A DNA stretch of 64,000 bases. Source: Humulus lupulus. Its lineage: Eukaryota > Streptophyta > Magnoliopsida > Rosales > Cannabaceae. Every line of letters begins with the position of its first letter. The first letter of the stretch is position 1. The stretch lies in the NCBI RefSeq assembly GCF_963169125.1, contig NC_084802.1, forward strand, positions 20,615,107 through 20,679,106. The letters run 5' to 3'. Shown piece by piece: positions 1 through 11,366 of the stretch. A program made the translations under genes and the position numbers. The notes under the pieces were generated by a model. That model did no database searches. It was given only the letters and a program-made list of their open reading frames with translations, and had not been told where the DNA came from.

Positions 1-972
1 TGCATCATTGTTATTGAGGCATGTTGGTTGATAAACGTGGACATGGATTGCATATTAAATACTAGCGAGTATTGTTTACTTGTATATGGCACTGACTATT
101 CAGGGATACTGACCTAAGAGTCAGAAACGGCATAAGCGTCCTGAACGCAGGGTTGAATGAAGATTAGATCCAATCGATATCAGCATTGAATGGCTCTAAG
201 GCATTAATGTTGGACCGACCCTAAGGTCGATGAATCTTATAAGCGCTTGGCTAGTCTAAGACTAGTTACTCAGAGCTAGGGTCTAAGGCCTAGGTGATTG
301 CTTGTCACATGGCTAGGGAACAGAGTTCCATAGTTATGACTCTAGAGTCATGAGGAAGGTTATGTTGGTGACTAGTCATCATGCACCTATCCTGTTTAAG
401 CTAGTGAAAGGTTCACTTATCTGTTAAGCCCGATGACCCTATCGTCACATGGCTAAAGGGAGTTGTCCCCATCCGGTGACTTTTGCGACTGTCACTTAAC
501 TGTTTGGACTGATAGTCCTGAATGATTATTATGATCATTGTTGATATTATATCATGCTATATTGTGTTTTCTTGCTGGGCCTTGGCTCATGGGTGCTATG
601 TGGTGCAGGTAAAGGGAAAGAAAAGCTCACCCAGCCTTGAGTGGAGAGCTTAGGTGGTGATGTGTACATATGTGGCCGCTTGACCACCACGACCAAGGAG
701 TTCTCAGAGGAACTAGGGGGTTTACCCTATTTTTGCCGCTTAGGTCGATGGGTTTGTAAATTTGAAACAGTAATGACCATTTTGAGTTGTAAATGTTTTT
801 ATGGGCCCATGAACAGTTTTATGTATTTAATAAAATATATCCTTTCCTTTTTATTGGTTTTCCACCTTAGCCTGTTAATAACACTTAGATGCACATTTTT
901 AACCAAAGGACTCGGGTAGCAGGTCAAATTTCCGGTTCACCGTAACTGTTCTGGGGTAACCAGGGCTTTACA
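1..972 (+). mobile_element. 3' part of a long LTR (family S, copy S0), cut by the window start
   Basis: This stretch matches, in inverted orientation, the left part of the LTR at 15533-17038. Both share a distinctive segment around 560-620 (a TTGGCTCATGGGTGC block followed by GTGCAGGTAAAG) that also occurs in the LTRs at 2574-4961 and 6690-9064. It ends in GGGCTTTACA, the terminus of this LTR family. Sequence right of 972 is the 3' noncoding part of gypsy element E, so S0 probably inserted into E. The left end and its target duplication are outside the window, so a solo LTR cannot be told from the end of a full element. No coding capacity is seen; the 92-codon frame at 641-919 is in LTR sequence and has no recognisable domain. 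Confidence 0.75.
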
Positions 973-1103
973 TTTATCAAAGGCAAAACGCGCTTGATAA
1001 CCAAAAAATAAATAATCAGCCAATAATCGTGTCTTTACAAATAAAGTGGATTTAGAATAATGCTGGTCAGAGTAATTGGGCAAAACGTGCCTTCGACCAA
1101 TAT

Positions 1104-2573
1104 TTATTGATAATATTTTCTCAAGTATTCACCATTCCAGTATCTTGCAATTAGTTCACCATTCAATCGAGAAAGTTTGTATGTTCCTGGTTGCAGTACT
1201 TCTACGATCTGGTATGGTCCTTCCCAATTTGGTCCCAAAACTCTTGTCGTAGGATCCCTAGTGTTTTGGAACACTTGTCGCAATACTAGATCTCATGTGG
1301 CAAACTTTCTATTCTTGACTCAAGAATTGAAGTATCTGTCTACTCTTTGCTGGTAAGCAGCCACTTGTAATTGTGATTTTTCTATTTGTTCTCTAATCAT
1401 GTCGAGGTTTTCGGTTAATAACTGGTGGTTTTGATCTTGGTCATACGTACTCCTCCGATGCGATGGGGGGATAACTCTACTGGTATCATTGCCTCATATC
1501 TTTAAGCTAGGGAAAATGGACTATGCCCAGTTGAGGTTCGAGCAATAGTTCGATATGACTATAAGACTTTTGACACAATATTTGACCAGTTGCCTTTGGC
1601 TTACTCGAGACGCTTTTTCATTGTGTCCTTTAAGGTCTTGTTGACAACTTCTACTTGTATGTTTGCTTGGGGAGGAGCAACTGCGGAAAAGCTTTGGGTG
1701 ATACCATGCGTTACACAAAAATCTATAAATGTGTTAATGTCAAATTGAGTGTCATTAACTGAAACGATCTTTCTTGGTATCCCATATCTGCATATGATGT
1801 CTTTTACTACGAAATCGAGCACCATTTTGGAAGTAATCATAGCCAGTGGTTCGACTTCGATCCACTTTGTAAAGTAATCCACTGTGACCACCACAATCTT
1901 CACTCCCCCATTTCCTGTTGGGAGTTGCCTGATCAAATCAATGCCCCATACTGCGAAGGGACATGGGCTTTGCATTTGTTTGAGTTCATTAGGCGCTGCT
2001 TGAGGAATTTCGAAGAATCTTTGATACTTATCACACTTTCGGATGTACTCCATGGAATCTTCATTCATTGTGGGCCAAAAATATCATTGTCTCATTATCT
2101 TCTTGGCTAGACTTTTCCCCCTTGCATGGTTGCCATAGAATCCTTCATGCACTTCTATCATTAGCACTTTGGCCTATGTTTTAGTAACACATCAGAGCAA
2201 AGGCATAAAATACCCTCTTTTGTACATTATTCAATCAATAATCATGTACCTAGCATATTGCCTTAAAATCTATCGGACTTCATTTCTTTCTTGAGGCAAT
2301 GTGTCGTGTTCCAGGTACATAGCTATAGGATTCATCTAGGAGGGAGTATTATTAAGCAGTAGTGTTTGCTTCATTTCGTTAATACTTGGTTGGGCTAGGT
2401 GCTCAACTGGTATTACGTTTGGGGTATTTGCATCCTAAGCACTTGCAAGTTTTGCTAGGGCATCTACATTGGAATTTTGGTCATGGGGTACTTGTTGGAT
2501 GGTAAATTTTTTGAATTCTAAGAGGTCTTTTGCTTTGCTAAGGTAGGATGCCATTTTATTCCTTAATCTTGGT
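1104..2573 (-). pseudogene. Element E pol, 3' part: end of RNase H plus integrase
   Basis: The - strand reads the end of RNase H (2573 to about 2400), the integrase zinc-binding and catalytic regions (about 2300-1600) and the integrase C-terminus. Pol stops with TAA at 1104-1106 after a WNGEYL-type ending typical of Tat-like pol proteins. In the fragment at 1601-2068, the first catalytic Asp (VWGIDL) and the Glu of the QVE-VNK motif are recognisable. The second catalytic Asp, normally in SDNGTQF, is replaced (reads SVNDTQF), so the enzyme would be dead even apart from the frame breaks. No chromodomain is visible at the C-terminus, which fits Tat rather than chromovirus. Confidence 0.8.
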
Positions 2574-4961
2574 TGTTACGACCCAAAATCACTAATAAGG
2601 CTTAAGGGCCTTGATTAGTGTGCTGGGAGGGCATAATTGGTTTATGTGTGATTTAAATGATTATGTGAAAAGCATGCTTATATGATTATATGAATATGTG
2701 AAATGCATGGTTATGAGTATTAATATGCATGTGGGCCATGTTTAGCTTATAGGGTCGTATTTGTAATTTTGGCTCGTTAAGGGCATAGATGTGATTATTT
2801 GTGGTAAATGGTTGACACCACATTATTATGTGGATATATTTGCAGCATATGGCTCAAGACGATCCTAGTGAGCGGTTTGGCGAAATAGTCACGGCGGGGA
2901 TTTATACCCAGCTCGGGGGAGCCTGGGGTATTTTTGGGAATTTAGAAAATATATTGGAGATTATTATACATTGGGTAAATAATTGGTGATTAGTTGGATG
3001 ATGGGATTTAAGTGGTAAATATTAGGAACACTTGAGGAATTAGTGGGAATTGGGAACAAATGACTATTATACCCCTAGATTAAGTTATAAGTTAGTTTTA
3101 TTTTGGGAGGATAAAATGGTCATTTCCTAAGATTAAGGGTATACTCAGCCTTTTTGTTAGAACAAAGTAGAACATTATAGAACAATTTAAGGAAAGAAAG
3201 AACGGAAAAAGTCTTAGCTCAATCACTCTCCCATCCCCCATGTTTTCTATCTCTCTCTCTCACTCTCCCTCATTGAAGTTGAAGCTAGACTTGGGCTGGG
3301 GAATTTTCAAAGGAAAACAGAAGGAATTGAAGAGGATTTAAGCTAGGATTTAAGGCTAAAACTTGTGTGGAATCAATCCATAATTGAGGTAAGTATTGGT
3401 CTGTTAATTTGCTAAATTTAAAGCTTAATTTGTGTAAGAATTGGAACTGAGTAATTTAAGGGTTAAACATGAGTTAGTATGGGGTTTGGGTAGAATTAGA
3501 CTTGGGTTTGGAGTGCTGAATTCTGGTTAAATTGAGAGGGTAATTGAAGTATAGTTGCTGAGTTTTTGGGTAATTGAAATGTGTAATTTAGTCTAAATTC
3601 GTAGCTGAAATTAGTGTGGAATTGGGGAAGTTTCTAAGGAAAAACTCTGGGTAAGTTTGAATGTTCTTGGCTGGGAGATGGAGGAGAAAACCTGGGGGCA
3701 CTGCAGCGCGTGTGGCCCTTCTGGCCTAGGGAGCTCTCTGACTTGGGGGGGCACCGCAACTTGCTTGGCCAAGTCGCGACCCGCCTCCACTTTGGCTTGG
3801 GAGCTTGCTCTCTGACTTGGGGAAAGTTGCGACTTGCTGAGCCAAGTCACAACCCGCTTGGGAAGTTTGGTCTTGGAAGTATTTCAAGTATTGTTAGGGC
3901 TCGGGGGTTCGAACCTAGGTGCTCGGGACAATTTCTACTACCCGGTTTAGTAGAAATTGAGGTCTCGGAGGCTAGTTTTGTTCCTTAGGTATTTTTTCTA
4001 ATTAGAAGTTGATGGATATCAATGGTCCTTGTGACTAGGTTTGTCGCCGAGGCTCGAAGCTAGGGATCATGCTCAGAACTAGTTCATTTTCTCCGCTCGA
4101 AATCAAAGGTGAGAAAACTGCACTCGTTTGTGTGGCTATGTTGGGACTAAGGGTTCCCCATACTTGTATACGATGCTACATGTTTATGTTATGCCATGTG
4201 AGTGTGAAATAAACGGCCTAAGAGTGCCAGAATTGATATTTGTGCACAAGATGCAGCTCAGCCATTGGTAGCTGAGGTTAATTATATAATCATTGAGCTT
4301 GGCATAAGTGAGTTGGAGTCAATAGGATAAACAGAGGGTGCGGCCTAAGGGCGCCGACCCTGGGAATTGTATGATTGATTTACTATTGTTAATCTGATGA
4401 TTATGGCATGTCAATTACCTGGATGATAGATGGTTGATTTGATGATTGATATCACTGATTATGTGAATGCTATGGTCTGTTGAATATCTAGATAATGTTT
4501 TGTAAATTATTTGATTACTGTTATTGGTTATGCTCTGTATTATAGTTTTCTTGTTGGGCCTTGGCTCACGGGTGCTACGTGGTGCAGGTAAAGGCAAGGG
4601 TAAGTTGGACTAACCCTGAATTGGAGAGATCTGGGGGATAAATGTACGTAGTTGGCTGCTCAGCCGCCACGGCCGAGGGATGGTACAGGGACAGGAGATC
4701 CTAAAATGCCTATTTTGCCATTAGAGTGGCTTGTGGCTGTACATAACCTTTGAAATTTTTTAAACAATTCTTTACCCCTGTTTTTGGGATCCTGTGTATC
4801 AAACGTTTATTTAAATGAAATTTATCTTTTATGACCAAAATCTTTTAACCCTAGTTCGATTATGGTTTTAGTGTCACATTTTTAACTAAATGACTTGATT
4901 AGCAAGTCTAGCACCTTTTTAAACACAAATTGTAACGATCTTGGTTATCTAGGGCGTTACA
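2574..4961 (+). mobile_element. Solo LTR S1 (family S, 2.4 kb) in element E RNase H
   Basis: It begins TGTTACGACCC, ends AGGGCGTTACA, and is flanked by the 5-bp direct repeat TTGGT (2569-2573 and 4962-4966). No internal gag or pol is present, so two LTRs appear to have recombined to one. The insertion lies in the RNase H coding sequence of element E: the frame left of 2573 and right of 4962 is continuous once one TTGGT copy is discounted. It shares the TTGGCTCACGGGTGC / GTGCAGGTAAAG block with copies S0, S2 and S3. A GC-rich patch at 3740-3860 has repeated GTCGCGACC-like motifs. Confidence 0.92.
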
Positions 4962-6684
4962 TTGGTATTCTCCCAACACCTGATTCACGATCAATTTCGA
5001 ATCACTATATATGTTTACCACCACACCTTTAACATCTCTAGTGAGTCGTATTCTTGGTAGCAAGGCTTCATACTCTACCTCATTGTTTGAGGCACTAAAG
5101 TCGAACCTTAGCGCGCAGTGAACACGATGTCCTTTAGGTGTGATAAGTATAAGTCTAGTTCTAGCATTATGCTCATTGGAGGATCCATCCATGAACAGCT
5201 TCCAAATGGGCCAGTTTTCTTTGTTGTCTTCAGGCTTTTTTGCTTGCTCATCTTCTCCTTGTCATCTTCTCCTTGTATTTCAGTGCATTCAACAATAAAG
5301 TTTGCTAAAGCTTGCCCTTTGATAACAGTCCTTGGCTGGTAGGTAATGTCATACTGTTCAAGCTTGACAACCCACTTAAGTAATCGACCAGATGCCTCTG
5401 GATTTTGCAGAACTTGCTTGAGAGGTTGATCGGTTAAATCTGTGATTGGATGAGCTAGGAAGTAGGGCCTTAATTTTCTTGCTACAAGCAACAAACAGTA
5501 AGCCAGTTTTTCAATTAATGGGTACTGTGATTCTGCCCCGACCAGCCTTTTGCTTATATAATATATTGGATGTTGGGTTCTATCTGCTTCTCGGATTAGT
5601 GCTACACTAACAACATATTGAGTGACTTCTAGATACAAGTATAGAATTTCCCCATCAATCGGTTTTGATAAGACAAGATGTTGATTCAAGTGTTTCTCAA
5701 GTTCTTGGAAAGCCTTTTCACATTCCTTTGCCCATTCAAACTTGTTATTTCCCCTTAGCAGGTTAAAAAAGGGTACGCATTTGTTTGTGGATTTTGAGAC
5801 AAATCTGCTGAGGGCTGCAATCCGTCCCTTCAGGCTTTATACCTCATTTATCTTGGTCGTGGATTTCATATCGATAACCACCTTAATTTTTTCAGGGTTA
5901 GCTTTTATACCTCTTGTGTTGACAATGAAACCAAGAAACTTCCCAGAGCTTACCCCAAACGAGCATTTTAAATAGTTAAGCTTCATATTGTAATGCTTAA
6001 GGATGGCAAAGCATTTTGATAGATCTTTCACGTGCCCCCCAGCCTCTTTTAATTTTACTAGTATGTCGTCAACATAGACCTCCATGTTTTTGCCTACTTG
6101 ATCTTTAAACATCATATTTACCAGTCATTGATACATCGTGCCAACATTTTTTAGACCAAAAGGCATTACTTTGAAGCAATACAAACCTACGTCAGTTATA
6201 AAACTGGCATGCTCCTCATCAGGAGGATGCATATTGATCTGGTTGTACCCCGAGTAAACATCCATAAACTTGAGGATTTCGTGCCCTGCAGTGGCATCAA
6301 CTAGCTGGTTGATTCTTGGTAGGGGAAACAATCCTTCAGGTATACCTTGTTTAGATCAGTGAAATCTACACAAGTCTTCCATTTGCCATTGGGTTTTGGT
6401 ACTAGAATGGAATTAGAAACCCACTCGGGGTAGAATGCCTTTCTTATAATAAACTCGTTTTCTTTTAGCCTTTGGAATTCTTCTTTTAAAGCCTTTGATC
6501 TCTCTTTATCGAGCAACCTTCTTTTCTATTGTACAGACTTAAAGTTGTCTCTATATATGCATGGCTGATAAATGTAGGGCTTATGCCAACCATGTCCTTC
6601 TGTGACCAAGAGAATACGTCTTGATTGTTCCTTAGGAAGTTTACGAGTTCAGATTTGACTTCCTTTGCTAAACTTCTTCCAATC
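4962..6684 (-). pseudogene. Element E pol, 5' part: reverse transcriptase and RNase H
   Basis: The - strand reads the RT from about 6684 down to 5700 and RNase H from about 5690 to 4967. Visible RT motifs are WKTCVDFTDLNK (about 6380), FMDVYSGYNQI (about 6260), the MPFGLKN turn (about 6150) and the active-site motif YVDD (about 6070). RNase H shows the MDGSSNEHN and YSDSKLIVNQ motifs (5190-4975). It is broken by a stop between the RT fragments near 6125, by frameshifts, and by S1 at the RNase H end. Upstream, the linker between protease and RT runs in frame through the target site of S2 and carries no stop at the place where element A has its UAG. Confidence 0.82.
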
Positions 6685-6689
6685 TTGAT

Positions 6690-9064
6690 TGTAACACCCT
6701 AAGTTGCTAATAAGGTTTAGGACCTTGATTAGCGTGCCTGGAGGGCAATAAGTGAATTAATATGATAACATATGAATTTAAATGAATATGTGATTAGAAT
6801 GCATGTTTAGGTGGTATAAATATGCATGTGAGCCCCGTTTGCATGATAGGGGTAAATTGGTAATTTTAGCCCGTTGAGGGCATAAATGTGATAATTATAT
6901 TATGTGATTTGTACCACGTGGGTGTGGTGATATTAATGTGATGCACATGCTGAGACGGTCCTAGAGAGCTAGATAACTTAAAAGTCACAACGGGATTTTA
7001 TACCCGGCTCGGGAGGAGCTTAGGGGTATTTCGGGGATCTTGTAATTTAGTACTTGAGAGATAATGGTAACTGGTAATTTGGTAACTTGTGTAACTATTA
7101 GTAACCGCTGAGAGTAACAGGTTTAGATGGAGAAATGGTAGAATTGTAATGGATAGGAAATGACAAAAGAGCCCTTGAGGTTTAGTTAGGAAAGGGATAT
7201 TAAAGGAAGGGTAAAGTGGTCATTAGGCAAGGACTTGGATTATATCAGCTGAAGGAGAAGGGAATACGTATTACACTTGGTTATATTTTAGTTTATGCTG
7301 AATTTGGGAAGAAAGAGCTAGAAAGAAAGGGGAAAAGAGGAAGGAAGCTGAATTTGAGCCCTAGGAGGAGAATTGAGAGAATTGAAGTAACCAAGATCAA
7401 GTTTAGTCCAAAATTGCTCTGAGGTAAGAACTACTTTTGTTTTATTGAGTTTTAAGTTTGATTTTAGAAGGAAGAATAGAAATTCAAGGATAGTTATGGC
7501 TGGTTTTGTGGGAATTCAGCTTGTGGGATTATAAGGCTTGACTTGGAGCTGGAAGCAAGGAAGCTAAAGGTTGGATTCTTCATTCAAGGTAAGGATTCTG
7601 TGTAATTGTAAAGTTGATTTTTGTTATGAGTTAGGGAATTTGAAGTGTTATTTGGGTTTGGGTTTAAGCTTTTAACTTTTTGGTTTGAATTACTAAGGCA
7701 TGAAACTCAAGAGTGGATTTTTGGGTGTGATTGAGTAATTGAGCTAGGTTAAGATGTTTATAGGTTGTTGAAGGGTCTGTTTGGGGTTTTGAATTGGTTT
7801 TGGGGCTTAGGTGTGAGTTTGGGATGATTTGGGAGTGTCTTGGATCGGGGAAATGCAGGGGAAAAACCCAGATTTCTGGGTTCGCAAAGTTGCGCCGCGG
7901 CCCTATTCTTGGGCGCCGCAGCGCGAGGCTGTTTCTGGGCAGGGGAGGCTTTCTGACTTGCTGGGCGCCGCGGCCCTCTAGGGCAGCGCCGCGGTGCTAG
8001 GCTACTTTCAGAGCATGAGATTTTGCAATTTTGAGCTTTTGCTCCGGGGGTTCGGGGGATGTTTCCGCTGAATGGTTTTAGGAATTTGGGGATTCTGAGA
8101 GTGTGGGATTGATCCCGGGAAGTGGTTTTGGATTGATTAGTGATAAAGGATGTTTCATATGTGTTGTGACTAGGTCTTTGGAGAGGCTCGAGGTAGAGGA
8201 CCGTGCTCGCGACTTTGGGGCATCGGAAGCTCGGGATACAGGTAAGAAAACTGTAGCACTCGTGTTGCAAGGCTTGGGCCCATTGAATTATTGCAGGGCG
8301 CAGCCCTAGATTGTATCATTGTTAGGTTATAGCTTAAAATGAATGATTGTCTATTTGACTGTTATTTGAGAATGCTAAATATGATAAAAGCATAATGAAC
8401 GGCGAAGGGCCGGGAACGGCGAAGGGCCGAGAACGGCAGTGGGGCCGGGAATGCCACTTAGCACAAGGAGTGCTCGCAGCTAGGGTGAGACCCCAATGGA
8501 TACATGGGATATCCTTACGGTGTAGACCGAGATCCCAGGTTCTGGTAACGCTTCTGGGATGGCATGGTTGTATATGTGTTAGATTATATGGATTGTCTGA
8601 CTAGATTTGAGATATCTGCTGCAATGATTGTATATTATGCATATGTTATGTATATGTACTGTTTAAGTTTTCTTGCTGGGCTTCGGCTCACGGGTGCTCT
8701 GTGTTGCAGGTAAGGGCAAAGAGAAAGTCAACCAGCCATGAGTACGGAGAGCGTGGGGGCGGCGCGTACATGTTTGGCCTGCCCGACTGCTTTGGTTGGG
8801 GATATTTTTTAGGAATGGCTGTAAAAACCCTAGTTTTGATGGTTAATTACTTATAAACTTGTTTTGAGTTGTAAATATTTTATAAACTGAATTAAGGGAT
8901 CCCAAATGTTAAACTCTTAAACTTTTAATGAAATAGAGTACTTTTTAAAGATTACAACCTGGACTTTCACTTAATCACACTTTTGTTTTCAAAACCTCGT
9001 TTAGCGAGTTGATTGCACATTTTAACCTCACTTAGTAACGACTCTAAGGTAGTAGGACGTTACA
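6690..9064 (+). mobile_element. Solo LTR S2 (family S, 2.4 kb) between protease and RT of element E
   Basis: It starts TGTAACACCC, ends GGACGTTACA, and has the 5-bp duplication TTGAT on both sides (6685-6689 and 9065-9069). Length (2375 bp) and internal landmarks match S1, including the TCGGCTCACGGGTGC / GTTGCAGGTAAGG block near 8685-8715 and a GC-rich patch with GCGCCGCGGCCC-type repeats at 7890-8000. No retroviral genes are present. The frames at 7758-8270 and 7794-8309 lie in this GC-rich patch and are not protein-like. Element E coding continues in frame on both sides. Confidence 0.92.
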
Positions 9065-10047
9065 TTGATTGTCTTCGTCGGTTCATTCTGGTCAAGTGGG
9101 ACTTCCTCCAGGTTTTCAGTAGGTCTCACCCTAGTATCAAAGTCCCCAAAGCAAGGATCAATATTTTCTCCCTCGCTTTGACAAACTCCCTATTTGGAGC
9201 TGATTGCCTCTTATGATGAGGCATTACTTTGTTGGTCGATGTTTTTTATTCCCATCTCTGTTGTTGGCTTGCTATTCGTTGGTCTAGCAAATATCATGCT
9301 GGTTGTGGCCAAGCCTTTCTTAGCAGCTGTAATGGAAGAATTATAGAATTCCCGAGCTTCTCTCTCATTTCCTTTTGCACATCCGATCTCGGCATTGGTA
9401 GGAAATTTCATCATGAGATGAAACACCGATGTTATGGCTTGCAAGTCGATCAAGATTGGTCTTCCTAAGAGGCCATTGAAGGCAAAGGGAATATCGACCA
9501 CAACAAATGTTGCCATAACCGTGCATTCGTACTGCTAACTTGATCGTTCCTGCTGGAGTCAACCCTTCTCCGGTAAAACCATACAAAGTTTGTGTGCATG
9601 GTTCTTGGTCTCGAGCATATAACTTCATTCTTTCAAGGGTTGTTTTGAACAGAATGTTCACTGAGGAACCATGATCCATCATCATTCGTTCCACGATCAT
9701 GTTGGCAATCTGGGCGTCAATAACCAAAGGATCATAATGCAAAAATCTTACATGCGCAACATCATCCTCAGTGAATGTTATTGGCTTACATTCATAGCGA
9801 GGGGTTTTGGGAGTACGCTCCTCGACTGCCAATGCTTCATTCACTAGTTCGTGATGAAGTGTCCGAGCATATCGTTTGAAGGCTTTTCTACTTTCGCCTG
9901 CCAAGTGTGGTCTTCCGCATTTGGCGCTGCAGCTTGGGTTTGATAAGTAGGACGTCAAAAATACCTTCTCATGGCCTTATGGTTTTGGTGGATGAGAAAT
10001 TAAATTTCATCTTTAAGCTGGTTACACTCGTTATTGTCATGTTCGTA
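9065..10047 (-). pseudogene. Element E protease region and gag C-terminal linker
   Basis: The - strand encodes a retropepsin-like domain with the sequence MDHGSSVNILF (about 9680-9650), the DxGSS catalytic motif of plant gypsy proteases with Asp kept. The conserved TFTEDDVAHV and LYGFTGEG stretches lie either side, and a GLLGRPILIDL strand near 9460 is the usual end of the domain. A frameshift near 9510 separates the two halves. Upstream (about 9960-10047) lies the tail of the gag zinc-finger-like motif (NECNQLKDEI), whose front half is on the far side of solo LTR S5. Confidence 0.78.
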
Positions 10048-10052
10048 GTCGT

Positions 10053-11366
10053 TGATAAGTCTACGTTAGGGTAGTTTTAGAGTGTGTTTTAGTCTTAGTT
10101 TCAAGTTAAATTGGGGTTTTGTGTGGTATTATACTTGTGTTTGTTTTGTTTTCAGATTTTTGCTATGAATTTGCGAATGGAGAGGAACACAGTGGATTTA
10201 GTGATGAAATTGGGTATTTTGGGAGCTTTTGACCATTTTGTGTGAGTTCGGGAGAGCCGGGAACATTCGAGAGAATCTGGTACTAAACGAAGGTTGAAAA
10301 GGCTGTGAAAGGACAAAGGATCCCAGAAGTCACGACTTGGACACTTGGGTCGCGACCCACATGGAGGCAGAGGCGAATCGGCAAAGGGGAGCAAAAAGAC
10401 ACGGGTCACAACTTGGTCTATCAAGTCGTGGTACCTGAACTTCCAGAGAAGGAATGAATTGCACGAAAATACATGGGTCGCGACTCAGGAATGAGCAAGT
10501 CATGACCCGCCTCACAAAAAAAGGGAAAACGTGTTTTCTAAGTGCGAATTTTAGGTCATTTGTGAAAGGTTTTTTTTCATGACGGGATTAGCAGCTGTTA
10601 AACTCTAATACTTTATTTTTCTTCAGTTTTATCTCAGTTTTTGGTAGTTTAATTCTATGTTTCTAAACATCTATTTTATTGTGTTAGTCATGTTTGTTAT
10701 GAACTAAACATCTTTTTTAGGGTTTAGTGTAGTCACTTGGATATTTGTTAATTTTCTATGAAGTTCATATAATTTCTTTTTCGTCTATCATTTCTCTATA
10801 TGATTTGTGCTTAATGCGTATGGATAATTGATCATTATTTACATGATTTATGATTTTGATTCGAGATCAAAGAGGGGAGAGTTGAATATTCTATAATCAT
10901 ATAGACATAAATTGCATATAGGACGAGAGTACTTGTATGGTTTATGTAGTGTTTAGGGTTTCTATGCTTCATGCCTGCTATATATCAAAACTTATCACAG
11001 ATACGTAGAAAGTTTGCATATAGGTTGAGATCTTTTTATCTTGAAAAAGAATTAGGATTTTTTTAGTTAACCCCCTATTATGATAGAAATTGAAGAATTA
11101 TATACGCTGATTAGTAAAATTAATAGGTTGAAAAGTTGATGAAGTTAATACCCTAGGTTTTTAATTATTGAATCAATTTTTATAATTGCACAATTTATTT
11201 CAATTTTAAGTTTTAGTTTAAACATCATTCTATTTTCGACAGCCAAATAGAAAGATAGAATTGATTATTGGTACTTGATCGATAGTCTCCGTGGGAATGA
11301 TTCTTATTTACTATCTATATTACTTGAATCGATTGCGTATACTTGCGCATTATATTTTCGCTATCA
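10053..11366 (+). mobile_element. Solo LTR S5 (1.3 kb, Athila/Tat-like ends) in element E gag
   Basis: It starts TGATAAGTCTACG, ends TTCGCTATCA, and is flanked by the duplication GTCGT (10048-10052 and 11367-11371). Near its right end it carries CTCCGTGGGAATGATTC and ATTGCGTATACTTGCGC. The same kind of block ends LTR S6 (in inverted orientation at 48573), and such blocks are common in plant Athila/Tat LTRs. It splits the gag motif CRFHND...ECNQLKDEI of element E, which reads in frame across the site. A patch at 10330-10510 repeats GGGTCGCGACC-like sequence. No genes are present inside. Confidence 0.9.

Noticed and set aside
7758..8309. Overlapping 60-170-codon frames on both strands in a GC-rich patch
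   Set aside because: They lie inside solo LTR S2, have no domain, and are explained by low stop frequency in GC-rich sequence.
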